Below are positions 1 through 8,145 of a stretch of 64,000 nucleotides of DNA, one piece after another. The translations under genes were made by a program, and so were the position numbers. Origin of the DNA: Acidobacteriota bacterium (GTDB lineage Bacteria > Acidobacteriota > Blastocatellia > Pyrinomonadales > Pyrinomonadaceae); assembly GCA_020199775.1 (NCBI GenBank), contig JAIVJZ010000041.1, positions 372,001-436,000 of the forward strand, written 5' to 3'. The notes under the pieces were generated by a model. That model saw only the letters and a list, made by a program, of their open reading frames with translations, was not told the origin of the DNA and made no database searches. How positions within the stretch are numbered: the first letter of the stretch is position 1; every line of letters starts with the position of its first letter.

Positions 1-848
1 GAATAAGGGCGTCTGATGCGTGTGACGAGCAGGTGCTGGCCGTCGGGCGCGGGCGCGGTCTCCTCGTAGATGGCGGGCTGGCCGACGTTCGTCACGCGGC
101 CGCCCTCAGTATCGACGAGGGCGAGTTGCGCCGTCGCGTAGTAGTCGAATAGTTCCTCGTCGTAAGGCGTCCTGAGCAAATCCTGATACGTGCGCACCGG
201 GCCGGCTCTGCCCGAACTCTCCTGTATGTTCGGCTCGCGCGGCACGTTCGACGCGGGCGCAAGGCGCGCGCGCGCGGCCGGAACGAGTTGCGCGAGGAGC
301 GTGCGGTTGTCCGGCATCCACCGGAGCGGGTCGCCGATGGCCGCGTTGAGCATGACGCCCGTGATCTTCGTCACGCGCCCCGAAGCGGCGTCGCCCACCC
401 ACAACTCGATCCCGTTCGCGACCGTGTTCGTGAACGCGAAACGCTTCCCGTTCGGGCTCCACTGCGGGGAGCCCACCTGCGCGCCGGGCGGCAACTGAAT
501 CTTCGTCTCCGCGCCGTCCGCGATGCGCTTCAAAGAGAGCGCGACGAAATAAGGCGCGAGGTGCCGCCCGTTGGTGCTCGGGTTGATGCGGTAGCCTGCG
601 AGCCTCAGCATCGGCTGCGCCAGTTCGCTGATGGGCGGGTAGCGCACGCCCGTCGCCAGCAACATCTGATCGCGCGCCGGGCTGATCGAAACCGACGGTG
701 TGACGGGCGAATTCAACACGTCGAGCACGGCCTGCGGCGGCTTCCGGTAACCCTGACCTGCCGCCCCGCACACGAGCAGCAGCAACAGCGCGCACGACGA
801 CAACGCCGCGCGCCCGAACGACGACGACAAAGAATCTCTCGAAGACAT
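1..848 (-). CDS. S9 family peptidase, CGEP (glutamyl endopeptidase)-like, N-terminal part (runs off left edge)
   Basis: The minus strand reads from an ATG at 846-848 to the window edge (282 codons) without a stop. The protein begins with a short basic stretch and a hydrophobic segment ending LLVCGAAG, so it is probably exported. The mature part resembles the N-terminal beta-propeller of chloroplast glutamyl endopeptidase-type S9 peptidases: YRKPPQAVLDVL at the start, SPQWSPNGKRFAF (propeller blade), then RTYQDLLRTPYDEELFDYY and a final RIRRPYS. The alpha/beta-hydrolase half with the catalytic Ser-Asp-His lies outside the window. Inferred role: periplasmic or secreted peptidase. Family assignment is from remembered motifs; fairly sure. 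Confidence 0.8.
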   Translation of the reverse strand, partial: MSSRDSLSSSFGRAALSSCALLLLLVCGAAGQGYRKPPQAVLDVLNSPVTPSVSISPARDQMLLATGVRYPPISELAQPMLRLAGYRINPSTNGRHLAPYFVALSLKRIADGAETKIQLPPGAQVGSPQWSPNGKRFAFTNTVANGIELWVGDAASGRVTKITGVMLNAAIGDPLRWMPDNRTLLAQLVPAARARLAPASNVPREPNIQESSGRAGPVRTYQDLLRTPYDEELFDYYATAQLALVDTEGGRVTNVGQPAIYEETAPAPDGQHLLVTRIRRPY

Positions 849-1050
849 AAGCGAAGACCTCTCTTCTGCACGGACGCGTGCGGGTTGAATCATTTGCAGT
901 TCGGTTGCCCGGCAACGAATCCGAATTTATAAGGAGTTTGATGATGGCGCTGACGTGAGGAAATTAACCGCGCGCGGGCGGCCTTGTCAAATTTCGTCCG
1001 AGGCTTCGCTTGACAAGCGGGGATGAATCGGTAAAATCTCTTTTCGCTGA

Positions 1051-1125
1051 GCGGGAGTAACTCAGTGGTAGAGTGCGACCTTGCCAAGGTCGAAGTCGCG
1101 AGTTCAAATCTCGTCTCCCGCTCCA
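1051..1125 (+). tRNA. tRNA-Gly (GCC)
   Basis: Acceptor arm GCGGGAG (1051-1057) pairs with CTCCCGC (1115-1121). The anticodon loop TTGCCAA (1081-1087) is closed by CGACC/GGTCG and gives anticodon GCC (1083-1085). The T arm contains GTTCAAATC. A CCA end is encoded at 1123-1125. Confidence 0.95.
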
Positions 1126-1144
1126 ACATTTCAAGCAGCGAGTA

Positions 1145-1194
1145 GAAAGGCGAAAGGCGAAAGATTAACTTTCACCTTTCGCCTTTCGCCCTTC
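1145..1194. repeat. Inverted short-unit repeat between two tRNA genes
   Basis: The left arm is made of GAAAGGC units (1145-1163) and the right arm of GCCTTTC units (about 1176-1194), with a short AT-rich loop. It can fold into a long hairpin and may end the tRNA-Gly transcript. It has the same architecture as several other intergenic hairpins here, with a different unit. Confidence 0.75.
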
Positions 1195-1206
1195 ATCTTC
1201 TCTCAC

Positions 1207-1278
<72 letters not shown>

Positions 1279-1295
1279 TCAATCTTTTCAACAAT

Positions 1296-1496
1296 TTACA
1301 AGTAGTTAGGAATGCAGTTCAAAAGGGTATGTAGTAGGAAATGTAGTAGCCCTTTGCCTTTGATTAAGACAAGCTGCCAAATAATGTTGAGCAAGTGGGC
1401 GATAATCTCGACCATTTGATTGACCGGCTTCCTAATGAAAGCGTCTGCGCCCGCACCTCGCGCTGCCTGCCCGCACTCTTTAGCAGACAGAGCTAT
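1296..1496 (-). pseudogene. Receiver-domain C-terminal remnant
   Basis: On the minus strand, from 1496 down, about 38 residues match the end of a response-regulator receiver: IALSAKECGQAARGAG, then ADAFIRKPVNQMVEIIAHLL. The neighbouring regulator (1549-3456) has SASDIERDALRAG and FLRKP at the same place. The reading is cut on its N-terminal side by a stop at 1497-1499 and continues into unrelated codons until 1296. The phospho-acceptor Asp half of the domain is missing. I read it as debris of a duplicated regulator. Confidence 0.65.
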
Positions 1497-1548
1497 CTAC
1501 AAAAGTCACCCCCGAAAATCTCACGCGGTTAGCGCAAATATCCTTCGA

Positions 1549-3456
1549 TCAGGAAGTATTTTTAGTTAGTAAGCGTGTCACTGTGGTTGACAGTCGCTTG
1601 ATGTCTTGAGGCTTCCGCAAAAAAGCATTGACGCCTGCGCGCAGCGCATCCCGCTCAATATCGCTCGCCGAAAGCATGATGATCGGCGTTCGTCGCCGGT
1701 GTGGAAGTGCCCGCGCACGCCGCGCAAGCTCTAAGCCATCTTTGCCGGGTAACTGATTATCAAGAATGAGCAAGTGATAGCGCGCCTTGCTTTCAATCTT
1801 GCGCATGGCCTCCTTCCCGTCGGCGCAGAGTTCTACCGTCCAACCTAATTCCTCTAATGTCTCCTTCACAGCGTCGGCGACCGCCGGATAATCTTCAACG
1901 CAGAGAATATTGATCGTGCGCGCTTTAGTGCGCGGGCGGCGACTTCTGGGGTTAATGATGCTCTGCCTGCGCGTTTCGGGTGGAGTGCGCAAGTATGCAA
2001 GGTCTTTGTGTCGGCCTCCTTTGTCCAACATGGCGGCGAGCGTGCCGTGGTGTGGAAAACCGAGCAGGCGCGAGGCGCGCGTAACGCTCCCTTCTCCGTC
2101 GATCAGAGCGCGCCGCACGTATCTGGCTTCATAGGTGTGTACCCTCTCAGTGAGATTGAAGTTCGCCCAAAAGTCCACGAGGCTGCGGACTCGTCTTTGT
2201 GATAGGGACGCGCGCCGATCAGACACGATGCGGAGAGCACAAGCGCGCAGGCGCGAGATAGTTTCCATATCCTGCGTCTCTTTGAGCAAGTTATGAGCGC
2301 GCTCGTATGCCTCTAACAGTTCGTGCTCGTTGAGGCGTTTGCCGTGTTCCTCCATTAACGACAGTAAAGCGCGTCCAGCATCTTCGACCGCTCCCGCTTG
2401 CTCTGCGAGGTCGGCCGCGCGTCTCAAAGTATTTACTGACTCAATGTAGTTGCCGATCTTCGATAGGATGCGGCCTTGCGTGGTGAGGGCTTCTGCTAAT
2501 GCACCCTGCTCGCCGCCTGTGGAAAGTACGCGCACCGACTCACGGATCGCGCTCTCGGCTGCGTGCAGTCTGCCTTGTGCTAACAGGATGCGTGCGCGCG
2601 TCTCGTCCACCTGCGCGACCCGCCCCCGGTTCTGCACGTCTGCGAATAGACGACGTGCAGTGTTAAGGTGCTCGTGTGCCTCTTCGTAACGCCCGATTGT
2701 ATAAAGTAGGAAGCCTAAATTGTTCTCAGCACTCGCGTGGTAGCTAATATGTCCCGCCTGTTCAAAATGGTGTGACGCGGCGGTGTATTCGATGATGGCG
2801 CGGTCTGTGTAATCTCGGCGACGTTCTGCCGTGCTTAAACAGGTTAATACACCGGCAAGGTCATTATGAAATTTCCCTTTAAGTGCATGACTATCACTTT
2901 CCGCGAATAATTGGGCTGAGTCTGTGAGAATGCGAAGCGCGTCAGTGTAGCGGCCACAAAATGACTCGGCCACTGCAAGGCGCAGGAGGATTTTAGCCCG
3001 CAACTCCCTCTCGCCGCTGCCGGTAAGTCTCTCTAGTGCCTGATAATAAAGTACCCGCGCTTCGTCATGTGCTCCAACGCGGCGATAACAGAAAGCAAGC
3101 TCGCACTGCGCTGTGGCTACCCTTATCGCCTCTCCAAGAGATTCAAAACGGGTTATACTTTCGCTGATTAAGTCTTTCGCCGCTTCTTGCGCTCCATCGA
3201 TCTGATTGATGCTGCCTAAGTAACCAGAAAGCGACCCTACACGCAAAAGTACCTCTGCGCCGGTCAACTCGGATAGCCCTTCGAGCGGGGGGCGTTTACT
3301 TACGCCCCACCACAATTCGCCGAGCACTTCACGCGCCAACTCGTATTGGCCTCTGTGCTCTAAGTCTGCCGCTATTTGGCATTGAAGTTGCGCCCGCTCG
3401 TCGCGGCTCAACGCAGGGTTTTCCAACTGCTTCAACATAGTTTCGGCTAAAGTCAT
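1549..3456 (-). CDS. TPR regulator with Fis-type HTH and C-terminal receiver domain
   Basis: Predicted cytosolic protein of 635 residues. Roughly residues 1-420 are helical TPR-like repeats (for example EQAGHISYHASAENNLG). Residues about 440-490 hold a Fis-type helix-turn-helix (ALIDGEGSVTRASRLLGF). Residues about 514-635 form a receiver domain with an acidic pocket (CVED), phospho-acceptor Asp in LILDNQLPG and the conserved Lys in FLRKP. I start at the ATG at 3454-3456 (MTLAETMLKQLE) because the paralog at 5756-7240 begins with the same residues while the upstream extensions are unrelated. It is divergent from the secreted small protein at 3591. Inferred role: transcription regulator whose TPR domain senses a ligand, possibly the neighbouring peptide. 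Family name unknown to me. Confidence 0.8.
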   Translation of the reverse strand: MTLAETMLKQLENPALSRDERAQLQCQIAADLEHRGQYELAREVLGELWWGVSKRPPLEGLSELTGAEVLLRVGSLSGYLGSINQIDGAQEAAKDLISESITRFESLGEAIRVATAQCELAFCYRRVGAHDEARVLYYQALERLTGSGERELRAKILLRLAVAESFCGRYTDALRILTDSAQLFAESDSHALKGKFHNDLAGVLTCLSTAERRRDYTDRAIIEYTAASHHFEQAGHISYHASAENNLGFLLYTIGRYEEAHEHLNTARRLFADVQNRGRVAQVDETRARILLAQGRLHAAESAIRESVRVLSTGGEQGALAEALTTQGRILSKIGNYIESVNTLRRAADLAEQAGAVEDAGRALLSLMEEHGKRLNEHELLEAYERAHNLLKETQDMETISRLRACALRIVSDRRASLSQRRVRSLVDFWANFNLTERVHTYEARYVRRALIDGEGSVTRASRLLGFPHHGTLAAMLDKGGRHKDLAYLRTPPETRRQSIINPRSRRPRTKARTINILCVEDYPAVADAVKETLEELGWTVELCADGKEAMRKIESKARYHLLILDNQLPGKDGLELARRARALPHRRRTPIIMLSASDIERDALRAGVNAFLRKPQDIKRLSTTVTRLLTKNTS

Positions 3457-3590
3457 GTGAGGACTCGCTTTCTTTGCACTTGGCAAGAACTGGTCAGGCA
3501 GGCCAAAGCCGCGCCCTATCAACGGGATAGGGCGCAAATTAAAACCAGTCGGGTCTGGTTTCACCAACTACCTCAAAAGGAAAAGAAGAG
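3457..3590. promoter_or_regulatory. Divergent leader with two hairpins (copy A)
   Basis: The spacer between the TPR regulator ATG and the small-protein ATG carries a 10-bp stem (GCGCCCTATC at 3511-3520 with GATAGGGCGC at 3526-3535) and a second one (AACCAG 3543-3548 with CTGGTT 3555-3560). A purine-rich ribosome site (AAAAGGAAAAGAAGAG) precedes the ATG at 3591. The whole leader recurs at 8009-8145. The spacer of the second pair (7241-7358) also has two hairpins but of different sequence. Likely operator or leader RNA structure. Confidence 0.55.
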
Positions 3591-3815
3591 ATGAAAAGCT
3601 ATCGAAATGCTATTGCTGCGCTGGTCTTGGTGTTTGTATTTTCCACGTCCGCCACGGCTAATGCAGGCATAATTTGGACAGAGAAGACTCCGCCACCGCC
3701 ACCACCACAGGCAACCGGCATAATTTGGACGGAAGCAGCCGATCCCGCGCCGGAAGATGATGACCTGACGGAGATCGCGCTTACTCTGCTTCAAACACTG
3801 CTCCCGCTGCTCTAA
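3591..3815 (+). CDS. Secreted polyproline small protein A
   Basis: 74 residues. A Lys/Arg-started hydrophobic segment ending SATANA looks like a signal peptide. Then GIIWTE, a run of six prolines, a second GIIWTE, an acidic stretch (EDDD) and a hydrophobic leucine-rich C-terminus ending LLPLL. The duplicated GIIWTE flanks the proline run. A strong purine-rich ribosome site precedes the ATG. It is divergent from a TPR/HTH regulator, and a close copy lies at 8146-8364 and a distant one at 7359-7592. I do not recognise a family. Inferred: exported peptide or pro-peptide working with the TPR protein. Confidence 0.7.
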   Translation: MKSYRNAIAALVLVFVFSTSATANAGIIWTEKTPPPPPPQATGIIWTEAADPAPEDDDLTEIALTLLQTLLPLL

Positions 3816-3844
3816 GCCAGCGGGACAATTCAAGCTAATTATAT

Positions 3845-4024
3845 GCTGCCGTGAGGTTCACTGGCGGCACAATCTACGTGTGCTCAGCGGGGAATATACA
3901 ACAATTGCGCGGCACTGTGAGAAAATTTTGAGCAACAAAACGGCAGTAAAATCAGTATGGCATCCCTTGCCGATGGTAAAACAGACTTACCCGCCAAGCT
4001 ACTAGCCAAGCCTAAACACTCCTA
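3845..4024 (+). pseudogene. Remnant of an XRE-type regulator tail (copy A)
   Basis: Downstream of small protein A, the reading at about 3959-4024 gives SLADGKTDLPAKL followed by KPKHS. The intact XRE regulator at 23279-23599 ends IDDEEDLPAKLPGKVKH at the corresponding place, so this looks like a decayed C-terminus. The DNA before it does not read as a complete HTH domain. The same stretch occurs at 8388-8570. Similarity covers only about 16 residues, so this is tentative. Confidence 0.4.
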
Positions 4025-4063
4025 AAGACTTTTGGTAAGCATGGTTTTAGGCAAAGCCTGTCG

Positions 4064-4318
4064 TTAACCTTTTGCCGCGCGATAGGCTTCCATCTTCTTC
4101 ATAGCGTTAAATTGATGTTCTTCGGTCGGGTGCGCGTAGCGTAACACCATCTGGATGCGCGAATGTCCAAGCATCGCCGCGAGCGTTACAAGATCAATTC
4201 CGGCCTCCGCCGCTCGCGTTGCGAACGTATGGCGAAGATCGTAAAGGCGAAAATATTTCACACCCGAACGCTTGAGCGCGCCCGAAGCCCGGTTATTGCG
4301 ATGTGCGAGACTCGAAAG
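4064..4318 (-). pseudogene. Tyrosine recombinase C-terminal fragment 1
   Basis: The minus strand reads [19 protein letters not shown], then [18 protein letters not shown], the conserved C-terminal part of phage-type integrases: His-x-x-Arg in LRHT, His in LGH and the nucleophile Tyr in LRYAH. The N-terminal arm and core-binding domains and the first catalytic Arg are absent; the recognisable frame fades upstream of about 4318. Too short to be an active recombinase. Its 3' end faces small protein A. Confidence 0.75.
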
Positions 4319-4434
4319 GCGATTTACTTTTTCAGCTTTATTTTGACGGCGGGACGAAGCGCAAGCTACAAATCAAAGCCATCAACATTGAAAACTGCAT
4401 CGTTCATGCGCGATGGAGTTTCCCCGCCGATGAT

Positions 4435-5328
4435 TTAATAACTGAAAGCTAAGTTGCCGACCTTCGCTTGCGCGAGCCTCTTTCGAGCGATTTCCGCGTA
4501 TTCAGGATTTAATTCAATCCCGACGCATCGCCTTCCCTGTTCGATACAAACCTCTCCGACCGTGCCAGAGCCAAAGAACGGATCAAGCACCAAAGAGCCG
4601 GACTTGCTTCCGGCGAGAATGCACGGCTTGACGAGCGACGGCGGGAAGACCGCGAAATGAGCGTCTTTGAAGCCTTCCGTATTGAGCGACCAAATTGTGC
4701 GCTTGTTCCTTAACCCGTTTTTCTCTTTCGTCGGCTCTTTAATGGCTTCGTAATCGTAGTAATACCGCTCCGACTTAGACATTAAGAACAGGTATTCGTG
4801 CGCTTGTGTCGATCGATCTTTGACGGATTCGGGCTGGCAGTTCGGCTTATGCCAGATAATATCCGACCGGAGATGCCAGCCGTCGGCTTGAAGCGCGAAG
4901 GCGACGCGCCACGGCACGCCGATTAGGTCTTTCGGCTTTAACCCTTCGGGTGTAGGGGCGCGATAGCTCATTGCTCGCGCCCGGTTCTTTTTATCCGAGT
5001 CGCGCCACGTCCGCCCGCCGCTTGTGTAAGAGTCACCGATGTTAAGCCAAAACGTCCCGTCTTCCGCTAAGACTCTGCGGACTTGCCGGAAAACCGAAAC
5101 CAGCTTTTCGATGTAGTCTTGAGGGGACATTTCCGCGCCTATCTGCCCTTCAATTCCATAGTCGCGCAAGCCCCAATACGGCGGGCTTGTGACGCAGCAT
5201 TGAAAAAAGTTGTCGGGAAATTTGGCGAGTTCCGTCAACGTATCGCCGACGATGATTGTGCAAGGTTCGGTCGGTAGTTCGGAATGTGCGCCGTTGGAAT
5301 TGCCGCTTCCGGTTTGCATTCGCTTCAT
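4435..5328 (-). CDS. Orphan site-specific DNA methyltransferase (beta-type order)
   Basis: 297 residues, ATG at 5326-5328. The catalytic motif TSPPYWGLRDYG (motif IV) lies near residue 48, and the AdoMet-binding motif LDPFFGSGTVGEV (motif I) near residue 245. This motif order is that of beta-class amino-methyltransferases; TSPPYW is typical of enzymes methylating N4 of cytosine or N6 of adenine. The C-terminus GIELNPEYAEIARKRL is the motif II region. No restriction endonuclease gene is adjacent, so it is probably a solitary methyltransferase, as often carried by phages and mobile DNA. An attC-like sequence lies directly before its start codon. Confidence 0.88.
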   Translation of the reverse strand: MKRMQTGSGNSNGAHSELPTEPCTIIVGDTLTELAKFPDNFFQCCVTSPPYWGLRDYGIEGQIGAEMSPQDYIEKLVSVFRQVRRVLAEDGTFWLNIGDSYTSGGRTWRDSDKKNRARAMSYRAPTPEGLKPKDLIGVPWRVAFALQADGWHLRSDIIWHKPNCQPESVKDRSTQAHEYLFLMSKSERYYYDYEAIKEPTKEKNGLRNKRTIWSLNTEGFKDAHFAVFPPSLVKPCILAGSKSGSLVLDPFFGSGTVGEVCIEQGRRCVGIELNPEYAEIARKRLAQAKVGNLAFSY

Positions 5329-5434
5329 AATTAACGCCTAAGATTCTCACGCAAGTTTGCCCGGTGGCAAGGTCGCAGGCGAGCCGGAATAGACCCGCCC
5401 GCGCCCTCGCCCGCCGGATTATTAGCCGTTAGCC
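5329..5434 (-). repeat. attC-like site before the methyltransferase (tentative)
   Basis: Read on the minus strand it starts GGCTAAC (5428-5434, one mismatch to RYYYAAC) and ends GTTAATT (5329-5335, one mismatch to GTTRRRY), immediately before the methyltransferase ATG. The inner parts GGCTAATAATCC and GAATCTTAGGC are partly complementary. Spacing and position fit an integron cassette junction, but the match is weaker than for the sites near 24500. Confidence 0.35.
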
Positions 5435-5674
5435 CCGCTTCGCCTTTTTGAAAAGCATTGCCTCTAGCTTCTGTGACGCGCCTTCCTGCATCGTCGGCAG
5501 GACGTGAGAGTAAGTGTCGAGTGTGAGCGTGATGCTCGCGTGTCCTAACCGTTCGGAAACGACTTTCGGATGCTCATTCGCCGCTAGAAGCAACGTCGCG
5601 CAAATGTGGCGCAGATCGTAAAGCCGGATGCGGGGCAATTTAGCCTTTACGAGAATCGGGTGGAAGCAGCGATA
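5429..5674 (-). pseudogene. Tyrosine recombinase C-terminal fragment 2
   Basis: The minus strand reads FHPILVKAKLPRIRLYDLRH, then SERLGHASITLTLDTYSHVL, a typical integrase C-terminus with His-x-x-Arg (LRHI), LGH and the nucleophile Tyr (DTYSHV). A stop at about 5675 cuts the frame upstream; the rest of the integrase is absent. Closely related to fragment 3 at 7776 but not to fragment 1, so at least two integrase lineages contributed. Confidence 0.78.
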
Positions 5675-5755
5675 GGTAAGTTGTCATTTGATCCGCCAAA
5701 ACATAGAGCCTTGTGAGCGGAGCTGCGGGACGCCAAGCAAGGCTTAACCGGCTCG

Positions 5756-7240
5756 CTATTCTTTCGACTCTTTAATGATGCTGCGCAGCCGCTTCTTAGG
5801 TGGCGTCCTCTTGTCTAACAGATTCTTATGCCGTGATTGCAGCATTTGTGAGAACGATTGACGTTTTATCCCTAGCCTCTTGGCGGCGCGTGTGATGCTC
5901 CCCCCTTCCAACTCTAAAGCCTGCTCTATCAGTCTCGCTTCTAACTCCTGTACCGCGCCGTAAAAAGTAAAGTTCTTTTCGTACAACTGCATGCCCGAAA
6001 CCCTCTGGATCACTTTCAGGGCGCACGCTTGAAGCCGCGCTATGTCGTCGGCGTCCTGCGTACCTTTTAGAAGTTCGTGGGCGCGCATATAGACCTTTAC
6101 CACCTCTGACACGGACAGCCGCCATGTCGCGCCGTGTTCTTCTATCAGCGTCATCGCGGCTTGTCCGGCCTGCGTGTGTGCACCGGATTGCTGCGCTATC
6201 TCCATAGCCCGCCGGATAATGTTGGCAGAGCTATCTAAGCCGCCGAGCCTCGCCCAAATGATGCCTTGAAGGGCAAGTGCGTCCGCAAGTAAGGCCGACT
6301 CACCGCCCGCCTCAAAAGTCTTAATGACGCTGGCAATAATGCGGCTCGCTTCCCTGTACTTCCGCTCCGCAACTAAAACCCGTGCCCGCGTCTCGTCCAC
6401 CTGTGCCAAATTGCCGGTGTCTTTAAGTCTCGTGAATATCAGTTGCGCTCGATCAAGATGTTCGTGCGCTTCCCTGTGTCGCCCCAACTTGTAGAGCGTC
6501 ATGGCAAGGTTGTTGAGGTTGAGCGCGCAGTATCTTTCATGCCCGGCCAGTTCGTAATGGTAGATTGCGGCGGTAAATTCTATGATCGCCCTGTCCGTGT
6601 AATCGTTATTCCCCTCCACTGGCGCAAGCCGTATCAAGACTAAGGCCATCTGGCTGTGCCACCTGCCCTTGAGGGCATCGTTAGCGTACTTAAAGACCGG
6701 CTCTGCCTCTTTTAGTATGCTTAACGCCGTGTAATACCTGTTCTCCCATATCTCGACGAGAGCGAGTCTGATCAGGATTTTGGCTTTCAGTTCTAAGTCG
6801 GCATCCTGTAGCGGTTCTAGTGCCTCTCTCAGCATCACACGGCCTTCGTCATGCGAGCCTAATCGCCAGTAGCAGATGCCGAGTTCGTATTGCACCTCAG
6901 ATGCTTTTTTGTATTCGCCCTGAGACAGGAAGATGCGCAAGGCTTCCGTCAGCAGGTCTTTGGCCTTTTCTTCCGCGCCCGCCACATTCCCCGCGCTCCC
7001 TAGCCAGCCCGTGAGCGCGCCGCATTGAAGCAAGACCTCTGCGGCCGTCATGGGCGGCAACTCTCCAACGTCCGGCCTCTGACCGATCCCTTGCCAGAGT
7101 TCGCCTAAAGCCTCGCGCGCGGCCTCATATTGCCCCTTGTGTATGAGGTCTGCCGCGATCCGGCAGCGCAGTGGGACGCGCTCATTCCCGGTCAGTGAGG
7201 AATTATCTAGTTTCCTCAATCGCTCGTCTGCTAAAGTCAT
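5756..7240 (-). CDS. TPR regulator with Fis-type HTH, no receiver
   Basis: 494 residues, paralog of the 1549-3456 protein. It shares MTLAD at the start, a TPR-like helical region over about residues 10-415 (for example ELAGHERYCALNLNNLAM) and a Fis-type helix-turn-helix near residues 430-480 (ALELEGGSITRAAKRLGI). It ends shortly after KRTPPKKRLRSIIKE, exactly where the other paralog continues into its receiver domain. I use the ATG at 7238-7240 on the basis of the shared N-terminus. It is divergent from the small secreted protein at 7359. Inferred role: DNA-binding regulator with a TPR sensor; input unknown. Confidence 0.8.
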   Translation of the reverse strand: MTLADERLRKLDNSSLTGNERVPLRCRIAADLIHKGQYEAAREALGELWQGIGQRPDVGELPPMTAAEVLLQCGALTGWLGSAGNVAGAEEKAKDLLTEALRIFLSQGEYKKASEVQYELGICYWRLGSHDEGRVMLREALEPLQDADLELKAKILIRLALVEIWENRYYTALSILKEAEPVFKYANDALKGRWHSQMALVLIRLAPVEGNNDYTDRAIIEFTAAIYHYELAGHERYCALNLNNLAMTLYKLGRHREAHEHLDRAQLIFTRLKDTGNLAQVDETRARVLVAERKYREASRIIASVIKTFEAGGESALLADALALQGIIWARLGGLDSSANIIRRAMEIAQQSGAHTQAGQAAMTLIEEHGATWRLSVSEVVKVYMRAHELLKGTQDADDIARLQACALKVIQRVSGMQLYEKNFTFYGAVQELEARLIEQALELEGGSITRAAKRLGIKRQSFSQMLQSRHKNLLDKRTPPKKRLRSIIKESKE

Positions 7241-7358
7241 GTGAGGCAAGCCTTTCCTTGTGTATGACAGTTTTACGTCATACGCAGCAATGCCGCCGCA
7301 CCGTGCGGATGCGGCGGCAATTTCGGTCAACCATCATAAAAACGAAAGGTGTAAGGAA
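7241..7358. promoter_or_regulatory. Divergent leader with two hairpins (copy B)
   Basis: Between the two divergent start codons there are two perfect stems: GTATGAC (7262-7268) with GTCATAC (7277-7283), and TGCCGCCGCA (7291-7300) with TGCGGCGGCA (7310-7319). The sequences differ from those in leader A, yet number and placement are similar, suggesting a conserved structural or operator role. A GTAAGGA ribosome site lies before the ATG at 7359. Confidence 0.5.
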
Positions 7359-7592
7359 ATGGGTAAAGCTATCCGAACCTCCGCGCTGATCATTCTACTA
7401 GCCTGCTCTGCGCAAGCGGGTTGGATGGGAGCGGGGATTGCTGATCCGCCGCCGCCACCGCCGCCGGTAGAACAAGAGACGACGCGCACCGTGCAAGAGC
7501 CGACTGCGGGCGGCGACACGCAGGACGAAGCGACGGACAGCCTCACGCAGACTGTTCTCGGCCTGCTCACGGGCGTGTTCTCACTACTCTAA
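7359..7592 (+). CDS. Secreted polyproline small protein B
   Basis: 77 residues. Basic start (MGKAIR), hydrophobic core and AQA as a probable signal-peptidase site, then GWMGAGIAD, seven prolines, a Glu/Asp/Thr-rich linker and a hydrophobic C-terminus ending TGVFSLL. The architecture equals that of proteins A and C although the sequence is diverged, so it is a real family rather than a recent copy. The start is chosen at 7359 because GTAAGGA precedes it and the signal peptide begins there. No known family recognised. Confidence 0.68.
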   Translation: MGKAIRTSALIILLACSAQAGWMGAGIADPPPPPPPVEQETTRTVQEPTAGGDTQDEATDSLTQTVLGLLTGVFSLL

Positions 7593-7775
7593 CTTGTAAT
7601 GCCATTCCAGCCGTGACAAGCTGCCCAACGGGGCGGCTGAGGTTTAGTGTGCCTATGCGGACGCCGGTATCTTGAGGGGCGCACACGTGCGGGAGAGTAA
7701 CGCCTTGCAAAAAAGTTTGCAATAGAATTTTCCTGCTACCTCCTTCAACAACTTCGGCGTTCGCAAAGGGGTTCG

Positions 7776-8008
7776 TTAGGCCGCGCCGGTTTTTGCGCCG
7801 CTCTTCCCGTAAAGCAGTTTTTCGAGTCGCGCGGTCGCGCCTTGCTGCATCGTCGGCAAGACATGGCTATAAGTGTCCAGCGTGAGCACGATAGTTGAGT
7901 GTCCGAGCCGTTCACTAACCACCTTCGGATTTTCCTCTGCGATCAATAGCAGCGTCGCCCATGTGTGGCGCAAATCATTGAGTCGGAAGGGACGCACACC
8001 GGAACGCC
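7776..8008 (-). pseudogene. Tyrosine recombinase C-terminal fragment 3, joined to leader C
   Basis: The minus strand reads GRSGVRPFRLNDLRHTWAT, then SERLGHSTIVLTLDTYSHVL, an integrase C-terminus with the His-x-x-Arg, LGH and Tyr motifs. Upstream, the integrase sequence stops at 8008/8009, where a copy of the TPR-gene leader begins exactly at its start codon. The leader ATG is not in frame with the integrase reading. The breakpoint indicates recombination that removed a TPR gene body. Confidence 0.75.
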
Positions 8009-8145
8009 CATGTGAGGACTCGCTTTCTGTGTGCTTGGCAAGAAGTGGTCAGGCAGGCCAAAGCCGCGTCCTATCAACAAGATAGGGCGCAAATTAAAAT
8101 TAGTCGGGTCTGGTTTCACCAACTACCTCAAAGGGAAAAGATGAG
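8009..8145. promoter_or_regulatory. Orphan divergent leader (copy C)
   Basis: Clear copy of 3454-3590, starting with the complement of the TPR-gene ATG at 8009-8011. The first hairpin is kept (GCGTCCTATC at 8066-8075 with GATAGGGCGC at 8081-8090, one G-T wobble), as is the region of the second. The TPR gene it would serve is missing. Confidence 0.55.

Noticed and set aside
7741..7780. GTTAGGC core near integrase fragment 3 as another attC
   Set aside because: The core matches, but no complementary inner arm or left core at a suitable distance could be found.
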